DNA of 64,000 bases, from contig NZ_CP039247.1 of the NCBI RefSeq assembly GCF_004795735.1, forward strand, positions 558,001 through 622,000. Direction: 5' to 3'. Source of the DNA: Corynebacterium endometrii. GTDB lineage: Bacteria > Actinomycetota > Actinomycetes > Mycobacteriales > Mycobacteriaceae. Under the pieces are notes generated by a model that was not told where the DNA came from, ran no database searches, and saw nothing but the letters and a program-made list of their open reading frames with translations. The first letter of the stretch is position 1, and each line of letters starts with the position of its first letter. Shown here piece after piece: positions 52,700 to 60,670 of this stretch. The position numbers and the translations under genes were made by a program.

Positions 52700-54067
52700 A
52701 TGCGTACTCGTGAACAGCTCGATGCTGTAATCAAGGCCTATGACGTTAGGGGCGTTGTGGGCGTAGACATTGATGAGAACTTTGTCCGTGATACCGGCGC
52801 GGCCTTCGCCTCGGTGCTGCGCGAAGAGGGGGAGACCACGGTAGCCGTGGGCTATGACATGCGCCCATCCTCCCCGGCTTTGGCGCGGGCCTTTGCTGAG
52901 GGCGTGAAATCTCAGGGTCTTGATGTGGTTGTGCTGGGACTGACCTCCACCGATGAGCTCTACTACGCCGCTGGCGATATGGGCTGCGCGGGTGCAATGT
53001 TTACCGCCTCCCACAACCCCGCCAAGTACAACGGAATCAAGCTTTGCCGCGCCGGCGCGGTCCCCGTTGGGCAGGAGACCGGCCTCGGCGCTATCAAGGA
53101 CATGTTGGTGGAGGGCATCCCAGCATACGGCGGTAAGCCCGGTTCCATCACCGAACGTGACGTGCTTGACGGTTACGCCCAGTTCCTTCGCGGCCTGGTC
53201 GATTTGTCCGCTTCGCGTCCCTTGGTTGTGGCCGTGGATGCGGCCAACGGAATGGGTGGCCACACCGTGCCGGCCGTCTTTACCGGCCTGCCATTCGACG
53301 TGCGTGAGCTCTACTTCGAGCTTGACGGCACGTTCCCGAACCACGAGGCCAACCCGCTGGATCCCAAGAACCTGGTGGACCTGCAGGAGTTTGTCCTTAA
53401 AGAGGGCGCGGACATAGGCCTGGCCTTCGACGGTGACGCGGACCGTTGCTTCGTGGTAGATGAGAAGGGGCAGCCGGTCTCGCCTTCGGCCATTTGTGCG
53501 CTAGTAGCGGAGCGTTACCTGGCTAAGTTCCCAGGCGCCACGGTCATCCATAACCTGATTACGTCGAAGACCGTGCCGGAGTACATCGCCGAAAACGGCG
53601 GCAAGGCCGTGCGCACGCGCGTGGGCCACTCCTTCATCAAGGCCCAGATGGCTGAGCATGGGGCGGTCTTCGGCGGTGAGCATTCCGCCCACTACTACTT
53701 CCAGGAGTTCTGGAATGCGGACTCCGGCATGCTGGCCGCCATGCATGTGCTTGCCGCCCTGGGTGAGTCTGATAAGCCGCTGAGCGAGCTGATGGCAGAT
53801 TATGACCGCTATGAAGCATCTGGTGAGATCAACTCCACCGTGGATGATCAGGCGGCCTCCACCCAGGCGGTGCTGGATGCGTTTGCCGGGCGCATTGAAT
53901 CCGTCGACGAATTAGACGGCGTGACCGTGGAGCTCAAGGGCACCAAGGCGTGGTTTAACGTACGTGCGTCGAATACGGAGCCTCTGCTGCGCCTGAACGT
54001 TGAGGCGCCAACCAAGGATGAGGTTCAGGCAATCGTAGAAGAGGCGCTGGGGGCCATCCGCGCCTAA
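52700..54067 (+). CDS. pmmA: Phosphomannomutase/phosphoglucomutase
   Basis: Encodes 455 aa. Serine phosphorylation loop TASHNPAKYNGIK (about residues 105-117), metal loop DGDADRC, sugar loop GGEHSAHYYF and phosphate loop RASNTEPLLRLNVEA are all visible. It interconverts mannose 6- and 1-phosphate for GDP-mannose. ATG 52700 follows TAGACT (52686-52691) by 8 nt. Known as manB or pmmA in C. glutamicum. Confidence 0.94.
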   Translation: MRTREQLDAVIKAYDVRGVVGVDIDENFVRDTGAAFASVLREEGETTVAVGYDMRPSSPALARAFAEGVKSQGLDVVVLGLTSTDELYYAAGDMGCAGAMFTASHNPAKYNGIKLCRAGAVPVGQETGLGAIKDMLVEGIPAYGGKPGSITERDVLDGYAQFLRGLVDLSASRPLVVAVDAANGMGGHTVPAVFTGLPFDVRELYFELDGTFPNHEANPLDPKNLVDLQEFVLKEGADIGLAFDGDADRCFVVDEKGQPVSPSAICALVAERYLAKFPGATVIHNLITSKTVPEYIAENGGKAVRTRVGHSFIKAQMAEHGAVFGGEHSAHYYFQEFWNADSGMLAAMHVLAALGESDKPLSELMADYDRYEASGEINSTVDDQAASTQAVLDAFAGRIESVDELDGVTVELKGTKAWFNVRASNTEPLLRLNVEAPTKDEVQAIVEEALGAIRA

Positions 54068-54111
54068 GACCGGTTAGGGGACTAAGCGGGCAGGAACCGC
54101 AGTCCCACCAA

Positions 54112-54166
54112 AACAGCGGCCAAGTAAATCGCCGGAATGGGAATCCGGTTTTACTTGGCCGCTGTT
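54112..54166. terminator. Very long perfect hairpin between pmmA and fpr
   Basis: A 17-bp perfect stem (54112-54128 with 54150-54166) encloses an inner CCGGA/TCCGG hairpin. It stands between convergent genes; on the plus strand it is followed by ACCTTTTG. It works in both directions as a terminator, but its length and inner stem are unusual. Confidence 0.75.
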
Positions 54167-54209
54167 ACCTTTTGCCTGTGGTTAAGGGTTTAGCTGTGGG
54201 GGCGGCCCC

Positions 54210-55559
54210 TTAGGCCTCGCGGGAGGCGTTGACCATCTCGTCCCACTCGACGAGCTTCTTGCGCTCGCGGCCTTCCTTCTCGCCCAGGGCCCTTTCCGCG
54301 GCCTCAAGCAGCTTGAAGCCGTCCCAGGTGAGGTAGTCGATGCCAGCGGCCTCGAGGACCTCGACGATGTCGGTGTCCGCCTCGTGGGAAAGCTGGCCGG
54401 CCTCCGCGTCCTCCAGGAGCTTGGTGATGGTCTCGGTAGCGTCAGACTTCGTGTTGCCGATCAGGCCAACCGGGCCGCGCTTGATCCATCCGGTCGCGTA
54501 CAGGCCGGGGACAATGGTGCCCTCAGCCTCGTCGAGGACGTGGCCACCGTCATTAGGGATGACGTGCTTGGACTCATCGAACGGCACGCCCTCTACCGCG
54601 TCGGAGCGGTAACCCACGGCGCGGTACACGGCCTGCACCGGCCAATCGGTGAATTTTCCGGTGCCGCGAACGTTGCCGTCACCGGTAAGCTCGGTACGTT
54701 CGGTGCGCAGGCCCACTACCTTGCCGTTTTCGCCGAGGATTTCCACGGGGTTTTCGAATAGGTGAATCTGCAGCGTGTGTGGCGCCTCCTTGGGCTCGCG
54801 GATGGCGTAGCCCTCCAGAATCTGGCAGACCTGATCCTGGTGCTTCGAGGAGGAACGCGCCTCGAGCGATGCCTCGTCGTAATCAATGTCTTCCGGATCC
54901 ACTACAACGTTGATGGTCGGGGAGTGATCCAGCTCCTTGAGCTCCAGGGGAGAGAACTTTGCCTGCGCCGGGCCGCGGCGGCCGAACACGCGAACCGTCT
55001 CGGCCTGGTTGGCCGCGAGGGACTCGTATACGTTGTCCGAAATCTCGGTGACCTTGAGCTCATCGCCGGTCTTTGCGAGGATGCGGGCCACATCGAGGCC
55101 CACGTTGCCCACGCCGATGACGGCGACTTCCTTGGCGGAGAGGTCCCAGGAACGCTCAAAGCGTGGGTTGCCGTCATAGAAGCCAACGAATTCACCCGCG
55201 CCGTGGACACCGTCCAGGTCGGCGCCGGGGATATCCAGGTCGCGGTCGCCCACGGCACCGGTGGAAAATACCACCGCGTCATAGTGCTTCTGCAGCTCCT
55301 CGACGGAGATGTCCTTGCCAACTTCTACGTTGCTCAGCAGGCGAATCTGCTCGGTCTCCATCACGCGGTGCAGGGAGTTGACGATGCCCTTGATGCGAGG
55401 ATGGTCCGGTGCAACGCCGTAACGGATAAGTCCAAACGGTGCGGGCATCTGCTCGAAGAGATCGATTTGAACATCACCGTTGGTCTTTTTCACCAGGATG
55501 TCTGAGGCGTAGATACCTGCTGGGCCGGCGCCGACAACGGCAACGCGCAGAGGGGACAT
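54210..55559 (-). CDS. fpr: Ferredoxin/adrenodoxin-type NADP+ reductase
   Basis: Encodes 449 aa from ATG 55559 (AAGGAAA 7 nt upstream). FAD motif VAVVGAGPAGIYASDIL at the N-terminus, FGLIRYGVAPDHPRIKGI, and the NADP motif VGNVGLDVARIL; ATGWIKRGPVGLIGNTK near the end. It reduces ferredoxin from NADPH. Divergent with cysI, the ferredoxin-dependent sulfite reductase it would supply; C. glutamicum has fpr2 in the same arrangement. McbR box in the promoter. Confidence 0.92.
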   Translation of the reverse strand: MSPLRVAVVGAGPAGIYASDILVKKTNGDVQIDLFEQMPAPFGLIRYGVAPDHPRIKGIVNSLHRVMETEQIRLLSNVEVGKDISVEELQKHYDAVVFSTGAVGDRDLDIPGADLDGVHGAGEFVGFYDGNPRFERSWDLSAKEVAVIGVGNVGLDVARILAKTGDELKVTEISDNVYESLAANQAETVRVFGRRGPAQAKFSPLELKELDHSPTINVVVDPEDIDYDEASLEARSSSKHQDQVCQILEGYAIREPKEAPHTLQIHLFENPVEILGENGKVVGLRTERTELTGDGNVRGTGKFTDWPVQAVYRAVGYRSDAVEGVPFDESKHVIPNDGGHVLDEAEGTIVPGLYATGWIKRGPVGLIGNTKSDATETITKLLEDAEAGQLSHEADTDIVEVLEAAGIDYLTWDGFKLLEAAERALGEKEGRERKKLVEWDEMVNASREA

Positions 55560-55602
55560 GTAGTTTCCTTTCATGGGCTGGCCTAGAGCCACGTGCTCCT
55601 AA

Positions 55603-55618
55603 TAGACCTATTAGTCTA
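55603..55618. promoter_or_regulatory. McbR box TAGAC-N6-GTCTA
   Basis: TAGAC (55603-55607) and GTCTA (55614-55618) with a 6-nt centre match the McbR operator consensus of C. glutamicum exactly. It lies 44 bp upstream of the fpr start, so McbR should repress fpr when S-adenosylhomocysteine is low and release it under sulfur demand. Confidence 0.85.
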
Positions 55619-55679
55619 CTGCGCACTGTAGAAGGTGCGTTGGAGGTGGCCCTGGCCGGGACGTATGTACGTTGATACG

Positions 55680-55823
55680 GTCAGTTCATTGAAACGCCTA
55701 GAACGTCGAAGCGCAATGTAAGACATTTAAATTCTTGCACCGACGCTCTTGTTCTTGCAGGCTGCGCGTTCTAGGGTAGCAAAGAATATAAAAGTCCAAG
55801 CGGTCTATTTTGAATGAACTGAC
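55680..55823. promoter_or_regulatory. Nested inverted repeats in the fpr-cysI divergent region
   Basis: GTCAGTTCATT (55680-55690) and AATGAACTGAC (55813-55823) are perfect 11-bp inverted copies 122 bp apart. Inside them CCTAGAACG (55697-55705) and CGTTCTAGG (55767-55775) form another perfect pair. The paired sites point outward to fpr and cysI and are likely operators for a sulfur activator such as CysR. Confidence 0.6.
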
Positions 55824-55916
55824 TTGTGCGGTTAGTTTGGCCCGTATCACATATTTACTCATCATCTTTTGTGAGCCCCGTAATAAAACCCGGTGCTTCA
55901 CTGAAAGGGAAAGACC

Positions 55917-57590
55917 ATGAGCACTACCACCAAGCCGCGTTCGTCCCGCCCTAAGAAGCCAGAAGGGCAGTGGATGATTGATGGGACAGAGCCCCTAAAC
56001 GATGATGAACGCATCAAGCAGGAAGACGGCGGCCTTGCCGCGCGCCAGCGCATCATAGATATCTACTCAAAGGAGGGCTTTTCCTCCATCCCGGCCGAGG
56101 ACTTGGCGCCCCGCTTCAAGTGGCTGGGGCTTTATACCCAGCGCAAGCAGAACCTTGGGGGTGATCTCACCTCGAAGCTGGATAACAGCGAACTGCAGGA
56201 TGAGTATTTCATGATGCGAATCCGCTTCGATGGCGGGCGCGTTAGCCCTGAGCAGCTCCGCGTGGTGGGCGAGATTTCCCGTGATTTTGCCCGCTCCACC
56301 GCGGATTTCACGGATCGCCAGAATGTCCAGTTGCACTGGATCCGCATTGAGGATGTGCCTGAAATCTGGGACCGGTTGGAGGCGGTTGGCCTGTCCACCC
56401 TGATGGGCTGCGGTGACGTGCCGCGCGTTATCTTGGGTTCCCCGGTCGCCGGCGTGGCCGCCGATGAGATCATTGACGGCACCCCGGCCATCGAGGAGAT
56501 TGTCAATGACTACTTGATGCGGGACGAGTTCCAGAACTTGCCGCGCAAGTTCAAGTCAGCCATCTCCGGCAACGCGCGCCAGGACATTACCCATGAGATT
56601 CAGGACATCGCCTTCGTGGGCATGAATCACCCAGAGTATGGTCCCGGTTTTGATTGCTTCGTCGGCGGCGGCCTGTCCACCAACCCAATGCTGTCCCAGT
56701 CCCTGGGCGCCTTCGTGCCCCTCGAGCGCGTGCCGGAGGTATGGGCTGGCGTGGCAGGGATCTTCCGTGACTACGGATATCGGCGCCTGCGCAACCGCGC
56801 CCGCCTCAAATTCCTCGTTGCGGAATGGGGCATCAAGAAGTTCCGCGAGGTATTAGAGCGTGACTACCTGGAATCCCCGCTCCAGGACGGCGTCCCGCTG
56901 GTGGAAGCGCCTCGTTCCCGTGACCACCTTGGCGTGCATGAGCAAAAGGACGGCAAGTTCTACGTGGGCGTTAAGCCTACGGTGGGGCATGCTACCGGTG
57001 AGCAGCTCATCGCTATTGCCGATGTAGCAGAGCGCTTCGGCATCTCACGGATCCGTACCACTCCGTTTAAGGAATTGCTGTTCCTCGACGTGGAGCAGGG
57101 CGACATTGAGGCCCTTTCCGCAGCGCTCGATGAGACCGGGCTGTATTCCAACCCGTCGGAGTTCCGCCGCGGGATCATCTCCTGCACCGGCCTGGAGTTC
57201 TGCAAGCTTGCGCATGTGACCACCAAGGCGCGCGCTATCCAGCTGGTCGACCGGCTGGAAGACGCCCTTGGCGACCTGGATGTGCCACTGACCATTTCCC
57301 TGAACGGTTGCCCCAACTCGTGCGCCCGCACCCAGGTGGCTGACATTGGGCTCAAGGGTCAGATAGTCACTGACTCTGAGGGCAACCGTGTTGAGGGGTT
57401 CCAGGTCCACCTCGGTGGAGCCCTGGGGCTCAACCCCGATTGGGGACGCAAGGTCCGCGGGCACAAGGTGATCGCGGATGAGACCGCCGATTACGTCATT
57501 CGCGTGGTGACTAAGTACAAGGAACAGCGCCATGAGGGCGAGCAGTTCCGCGAGTGGGTGCTGCGCGCCGACGATGAGGACCTAAAGTAA
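55917..57590 (+). CDS. cysI: Ferredoxin-dependent sulfite reductase CysI
   Basis: Encodes 557 aa. Two pseudo-symmetric nitrite/sulfite reductase halves; the siroheme-[4Fe-4S] ligands are Cys423 and Cys429 (CTGLEFCKLA) and Cys465 and Cys469 (NGCPNSCARTQ). Reduces sulfite to sulfide with six electrons from ferredoxin. AAAGGG lies 7-12 nt before ATG 55917. cysX follows with no gap. ATP sulfurylase and PAPS/APS reductase genes (cysDN, cysH) that follow cysX in C. glutamicum are absent here. Confidence 0.95.
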   Translation: MSTTTKPRSSRPKKPEGQWMIDGTEPLNDDERIKQEDGGLAARQRIIDIYSKEGFSSIPAEDLAPRFKWLGLYTQRKQNLGGDLTSKLDNSELQDEYFMMRIRFDGGRVSPEQLRVVGEISRDFARSTADFTDRQNVQLHWIRIEDVPEIWDRLEAVGLSTLMGCGDVPRVILGSPVAGVAADEIIDGTPAIEEIVNDYLMRDEFQNLPRKFKSAISGNARQDITHEIQDIAFVGMNHPEYGPGFDCFVGGGLSTNPMLSQSLGAFVPLERVPEVWAGVAGIFRDYGYRRLRNRARLKFLVAEWGIKKFREVLERDYLESPLQDGVPLVEAPRSRDHLGVHEQKDGKFYVGVKPTVGHATGEQLIAIADVAERFGISRIRTTPFKELLFLDVEQGDIEALSAALDETGLYSNPSEFRRGIISCTGLEFCKLAHVTTKARAIQLVDRLEDALGDLDVPLTISLNGCPNSCARTQVADIGLKGQIVTDSEGNRVEGFQVHLGGALGLNPDWGRKVRGHKVIADETADYVIRVVTKYKEQRHEGEQFREWVLRADDEDLK

Positions 57591-57842
57591 ATGAACTTCC
57601 GCAGGAAGCCCAACCCTAACCGCAACCATCCGCTGTACTGTCCGTACTGCGCGGGGACCCAGCTATTTCCGGACGCCGAGAGTGATTTCGCCTGGAAGTG
57701 CGTGGAGTGCCTCAGGGTGTTTTCTGTGATGTTTCATGGGCAGGATGATGCGCCATCCCTGCCTACCTCCATGCCGTCTTCCGCCCAAGCGCTGCAGGAA
57801 TCCCTTCGCAACCGCGGCCACTCCACGGCAAAGGACGCATAA
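57591..57842 (+). CDS. cysX: CysX-type small zinc-ribbon protein
   Basis: Encodes 83 aa, beginning directly at the base after the cysI stop. LYCPYCAG and WKCVECLRVF form a CxxC-CxxC zinc ribbon. The conserved cysI-cysX linkage suggests a helper role, such as electron carrier or chaperone, in sulfite reduction; the mechanism is not established. Confidence 0.85.
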   Translation: MNFRRKPNPNRNHPLYCPYCAGTQLFPDAESDFAWKCVECLRVFSVMFHGQDDAPSLPTSMPSSAQALQESLRNRGHSTAKDA

Positions 57843-57884
57843 AACCAACGGACGCTAGCCCAAGTTCAAGAAAGGTGGCCGCGC

Positions 57885-58601
57885 ATGACGGCGCTCATCG
57901 TGCTTTCCCATGGTTCGCGCCACCCACGCGCGGCCGGCCTCATTGAGCAGCTTGCCCGGGCCGCCCACGGGGGTGCCCCGGAAGCCTTAATCGCGTGTGC
58001 GGCCCACCTGGAGTTCAATGACCCTAATCTTGAGCGCTGCGCAGCGCAGGCCCGCGAAGCGGGGGCGAGGCGCGGAATCGTCGTGCCGCTGCTGTTTACG
58101 GATGGCTACCACTCCCGGGTGGATGTGCCACGGGCGGTGCGCGAGGCGTCCGCAGCGTCCGGTGTGGAGCTTGCGGCCGCCCCGGGCCTGGGCAGCGGTG
58201 AGAGCGTGGCGCGCTGCATCGCCCGGCGAGTAGAGCGCGATGCGCCCGAGTCCTCCCGCGTGGTCCTTGCGGCCGTTGGCTCCTCGGATGAGGCGGCCAA
58301 CCAGTCTGTGCGCCGGCTCGCCGGGTTAGTAGCCGGGATGACCGGCCGGGGCGGCGTCGGCGTAGTCTTTGCCACCCGCGGCGGGGTGGAGGACTTGATG
58401 GACCAGGTGCGGGCGCATGGGCGAGTCCACGTGGTGCCGCTGTTTGTCACCCATGGGTTGCTCCTCGACAGGCTAGTGGCCGCGCGCGCCGATATTGAGG
58501 CCGCTACCGGGGGCGCGCTCACTTTCTCCCAGCCCCTGGGCACGGACCTAGCGGAGGTGGTGGCCCGCCGCTTCCGGGAGGCGCTGAGCCGCACGCCCTA
58601 A
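57885..58601 (+). CDS. Sirohydrochlorin chelatase (CbiX/SirB type)
   Basis: Encodes 238 aa of two CbiX-like halves. First half: LSHGSRHPRA with the metal-binding His and LLFTDGYHSRVDVPRAV; second half: VVPLFVTHGLLLDRL. It inserts iron into sirohydrochlorin to make the siroheme needed by CysI. Co-directional with cysX, 42 nt away, AAAGG about 10 nt before ATG 57885. Confidence 0.85.
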   Translation: MTALIVLSHGSRHPRAAGLIEQLARAAHGGAPEALIACAAHLEFNDPNLERCAAQAREAGARRGIVVPLLFTDGYHSRVDVPRAVREASAASGVELAAAPGLGSGESVARCIARRVERDAPESSRVVLAAVGSSDEAANQSVRRLAGLVAGMTGRGGVGVVFATRGGVEDLMDQVRAHGRVHVVPLFVTHGLLLDRLVAARADIEAATGGALTFSQPLGTDLAEVVARRFREALSRTP

Positions 58602-58663
58602 GTTTCCCACCCCCTGACCGCACTGCTTGCGTGCCCACGCCTGTACAAGAGGGTTGGCCGTGC

Positions 58664-59398
58664 TTATGCAGACAGGCCCGCAACCTCACCTATGACGAAC
58701 ACGGCCGGAGGGGCAATGCGCTCTGCCTCTACCGTGGGGCCCAACTGATCCAGCGTGGTGCGGAAGACCCGTTGGCCGGCCATCGTGCCCTCCTGGATGA
58801 TGGCGGCGGGGGTGGATGGGGCCAGCCCGCCCTCGGACAAGGCCTGCGCGATGGGGCCGGCATTCTTGACCCCCATGATGACGGATATAGTGGCCCCGGA
58901 TTGGGCCAACGCGCGCCAATCGACCAGGGAGCGCGGGTGGCCTGGGGGCAGGTGGCCGGAGACCACGGTAAAGGCGTGTACCATCCCGCGCTGCGTGATG
59001 GGGACGCCGGCCACGCCAGGCACGGAAATGGCGGAGGTGACCCCGGGAATGACCTCACAGGCAATGCCGGCCTCGCTTAGGGCCTGGAGCTCTTCGAATC
59101 CCCGGCCAAACACGTATGGGTCCCCACCCTTAAGCCGGACCACCTTCTTGCCCGCCCGTGCGTTGCTGATGAGCAACTCATTAATTTTCTCCTGCGAGGT
59201 TTGGCGTTTGTACGGCAGCTTGGAGACGTCAATGACCTCCTTGCCACTGGGGTCGCACAGCTTCTCGAGCTCGCCGATGGGGCCAAGATGGTCCGCGAGG
59301 ATAACCTCGGCCGCTTGCAGCGCCCTCATGCCGCGAACCGTGATGAGATCCCACGCGCCGGGGCCTCCGCCAACTAACACAACTGGAGAAGTAGTCAT
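58664..59398 (-). CDS. Uroporphyrinogen-III C-methyltransferase (SUMT)
   Basis: Encodes 244 aa. VVLVGGGPGAWDLITVRGMRAL, DHLG, VRLKGGDPYVFGRG and PGVTSAISVPGVAGVPITQRG are the SUMT signatures. It methylates uroporphyrinogen III twice to precorrin-2, the first committed siroheme step. The oxidase domain (CysG N-terminus) is absent. TATAGT (59407-59412) is 8 nt before ATG 59398 (leaderless). Convergent with the chelatase gene. Confidence 0.92.
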   Translation of the reverse strand: MTTSPVVLVGGGPGAWDLITVRGMRALQAAEVILADHLGPIGELEKLCDPSGKEVIDVSKLPYKRQTSQEKINELLISNARAGKKVVRLKGGDPYVFGRGFEELQALSEAGIACEVIPGVTSAISVPGVAGVPITQRGMVHAFTVVSGHLPPGHPRSLVDWRALAQSGATISVIMGVKNAGPIAQALSEGGLAPSTPAAIIQEGTMAGQRVFRTTLDQLGPTVEAERIAPPAVFVIGEVAGLSA

Positions 59399-59466
59399 GG
59401 CCCCTGACTATAAGCTCCCCGGGCGGCCTCAGCTAACTCACAGCCCCGGGGCTTAAGATGATGGCC

Positions 59467-60564
59467 ATGACCAACTCGTATGATCCGGAGACGGTGCGGT
59501 ATTTCGATATCGCCCATGAGGGCGCACAGATTCGCGCGATCGCGCAGGCACTGCCGGAAATTGAAAAAGCGGTATCCGGTATCGATCCACGCAGCGTGAT
59601 CATCCTCGCCACGGATCAGGTATCCCGCGCCTGTGCTGAATTTATTACCTCCGCCCCGACCCCCGCGTCCGGGCGGGCGGTCACCGGCCGCTGGCCCGTC
59701 ACCGTAGCGTCCGCCCTGCCCGGCTACGTCGGCGCCCTGGACGTAGTAGTAGTCGTGGGCGAGCGCGGTGAGTGCGATTGGGCCTCGCAGGCGCTCATCA
59801 CGGCGCATAATCGCGGCGCAACCTGCGTGTACGCTGGTCCCGCGGAGGGCCCGCTGGCCGGCGATGTCCCGCAATCAGAGCTGCAGATTCCCGCCCTGCC
59901 GGGGGTTGAAGGCTTAAGCCCCGCCCGAGTCATCGCAACCATTTATGCCGTCCTAGCCCTCGCCAACCGGGGCGCGGCAAGGAATCCGGAATTGGCCGGG
60001 GTCTTGATGGGCTGGGCCGCGGCCGTGGACCACGAGTTGGAAAACCTCAGCCCCGCGCGTGGTGCCGATATCAATCCTGGACGGGAGCTGGCGCGCTTCG
60101 TCGCCGGGGCGTGGTCCATCCATTCCGGTCTAGGCCAACCGCATCCACCGGAGGGGACGCCTACCCTGGGCCAGCGCATCGGCCATGTCGCCGCAGCCCT
60201 GTGGTCCGCGCACGGCATCCCCGCCGCGGCGGTGGACACCGCTCAGTTGCCCATGGTGCTAGAGAAATACCATGAGCGCGCGCGGGAGTTGGACGCTGGA
60301 ACATCGCACGTGGATGACATTTTCCACGATCCGTTCATCGATGGTGAGGCGCCACGGGCGGATTTGGTACCCTTGAAGGTGATTTTGTGGGCGCAGGACA
60401 ACACTGACCTGCCCCATGCATTGGCTGTTAACAGTATGGCTTCACATAGTGCTGAGGGGCGTTCGGTGACCGGCGAATCCGCTTCCCCAGAGCTTTCAGA
60501 CATACGCACCGCGTTGTGCCTTATCGCTAGGGCGTACGCGGTGACCGCTTATACGCCGCAGTAA
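59467..60564 (+). CDS. SIS-domain, TobH-like phosphoglucose/phosphomannose isomerase-type protein
   Basis: Encodes 365 aa from ATG 59467, with TAAGAT (59454-59459) 7 nt upstream (leaderless) and without the two upstream ATGs. The protein is low in classical motifs; ILATDQVSRACAEF and VVVVGERGECDW fit a Rossmann-like SIS fold. In actinobacteria such genes lie between pmmA and manA, as here, and are annotated TobH or bifunctional isomerase; activity is unproven. Confidence 0.75.
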   Translation: MTNSYDPETVRYFDIAHEGAQIRAIAQALPEIEKAVSGIDPRSVIILATDQVSRACAEFITSAPTPASGRAVTGRWPVTVASALPGYVGALDVVVVVGERGECDWASQALITAHNRGATCVYAGPAEGPLAGDVPQSELQIPALPGVEGLSPARVIATIYAVLALANRGAARNPELAGVLMGWAAAVDHELENLSPARGADINPGRELARFVAGAWSIHSGLGQPHPPEGTPTLGQRIGHVAAALWSAHGIPAAAVDTAQLPMVLEKYHERARELDAGTSHVDDIFHDPFIDGEAPRADLVPLKVILWAQDNTDLPHALAVNSMASHSAEGRSVTGESASPELSDIRTALCLIARAYAVTAYTPQ

Positions 60565-60670
60565 ACAGGGAGCGCGCGGGATCGTGGCCCGCGTGTTCCC
60601 CCTTAGTCCTGTCCATCGCTGGCCAGCGGTGGTCAACGGCCTCAAGAGTTAGAAGGAAAACGAAACTTAC

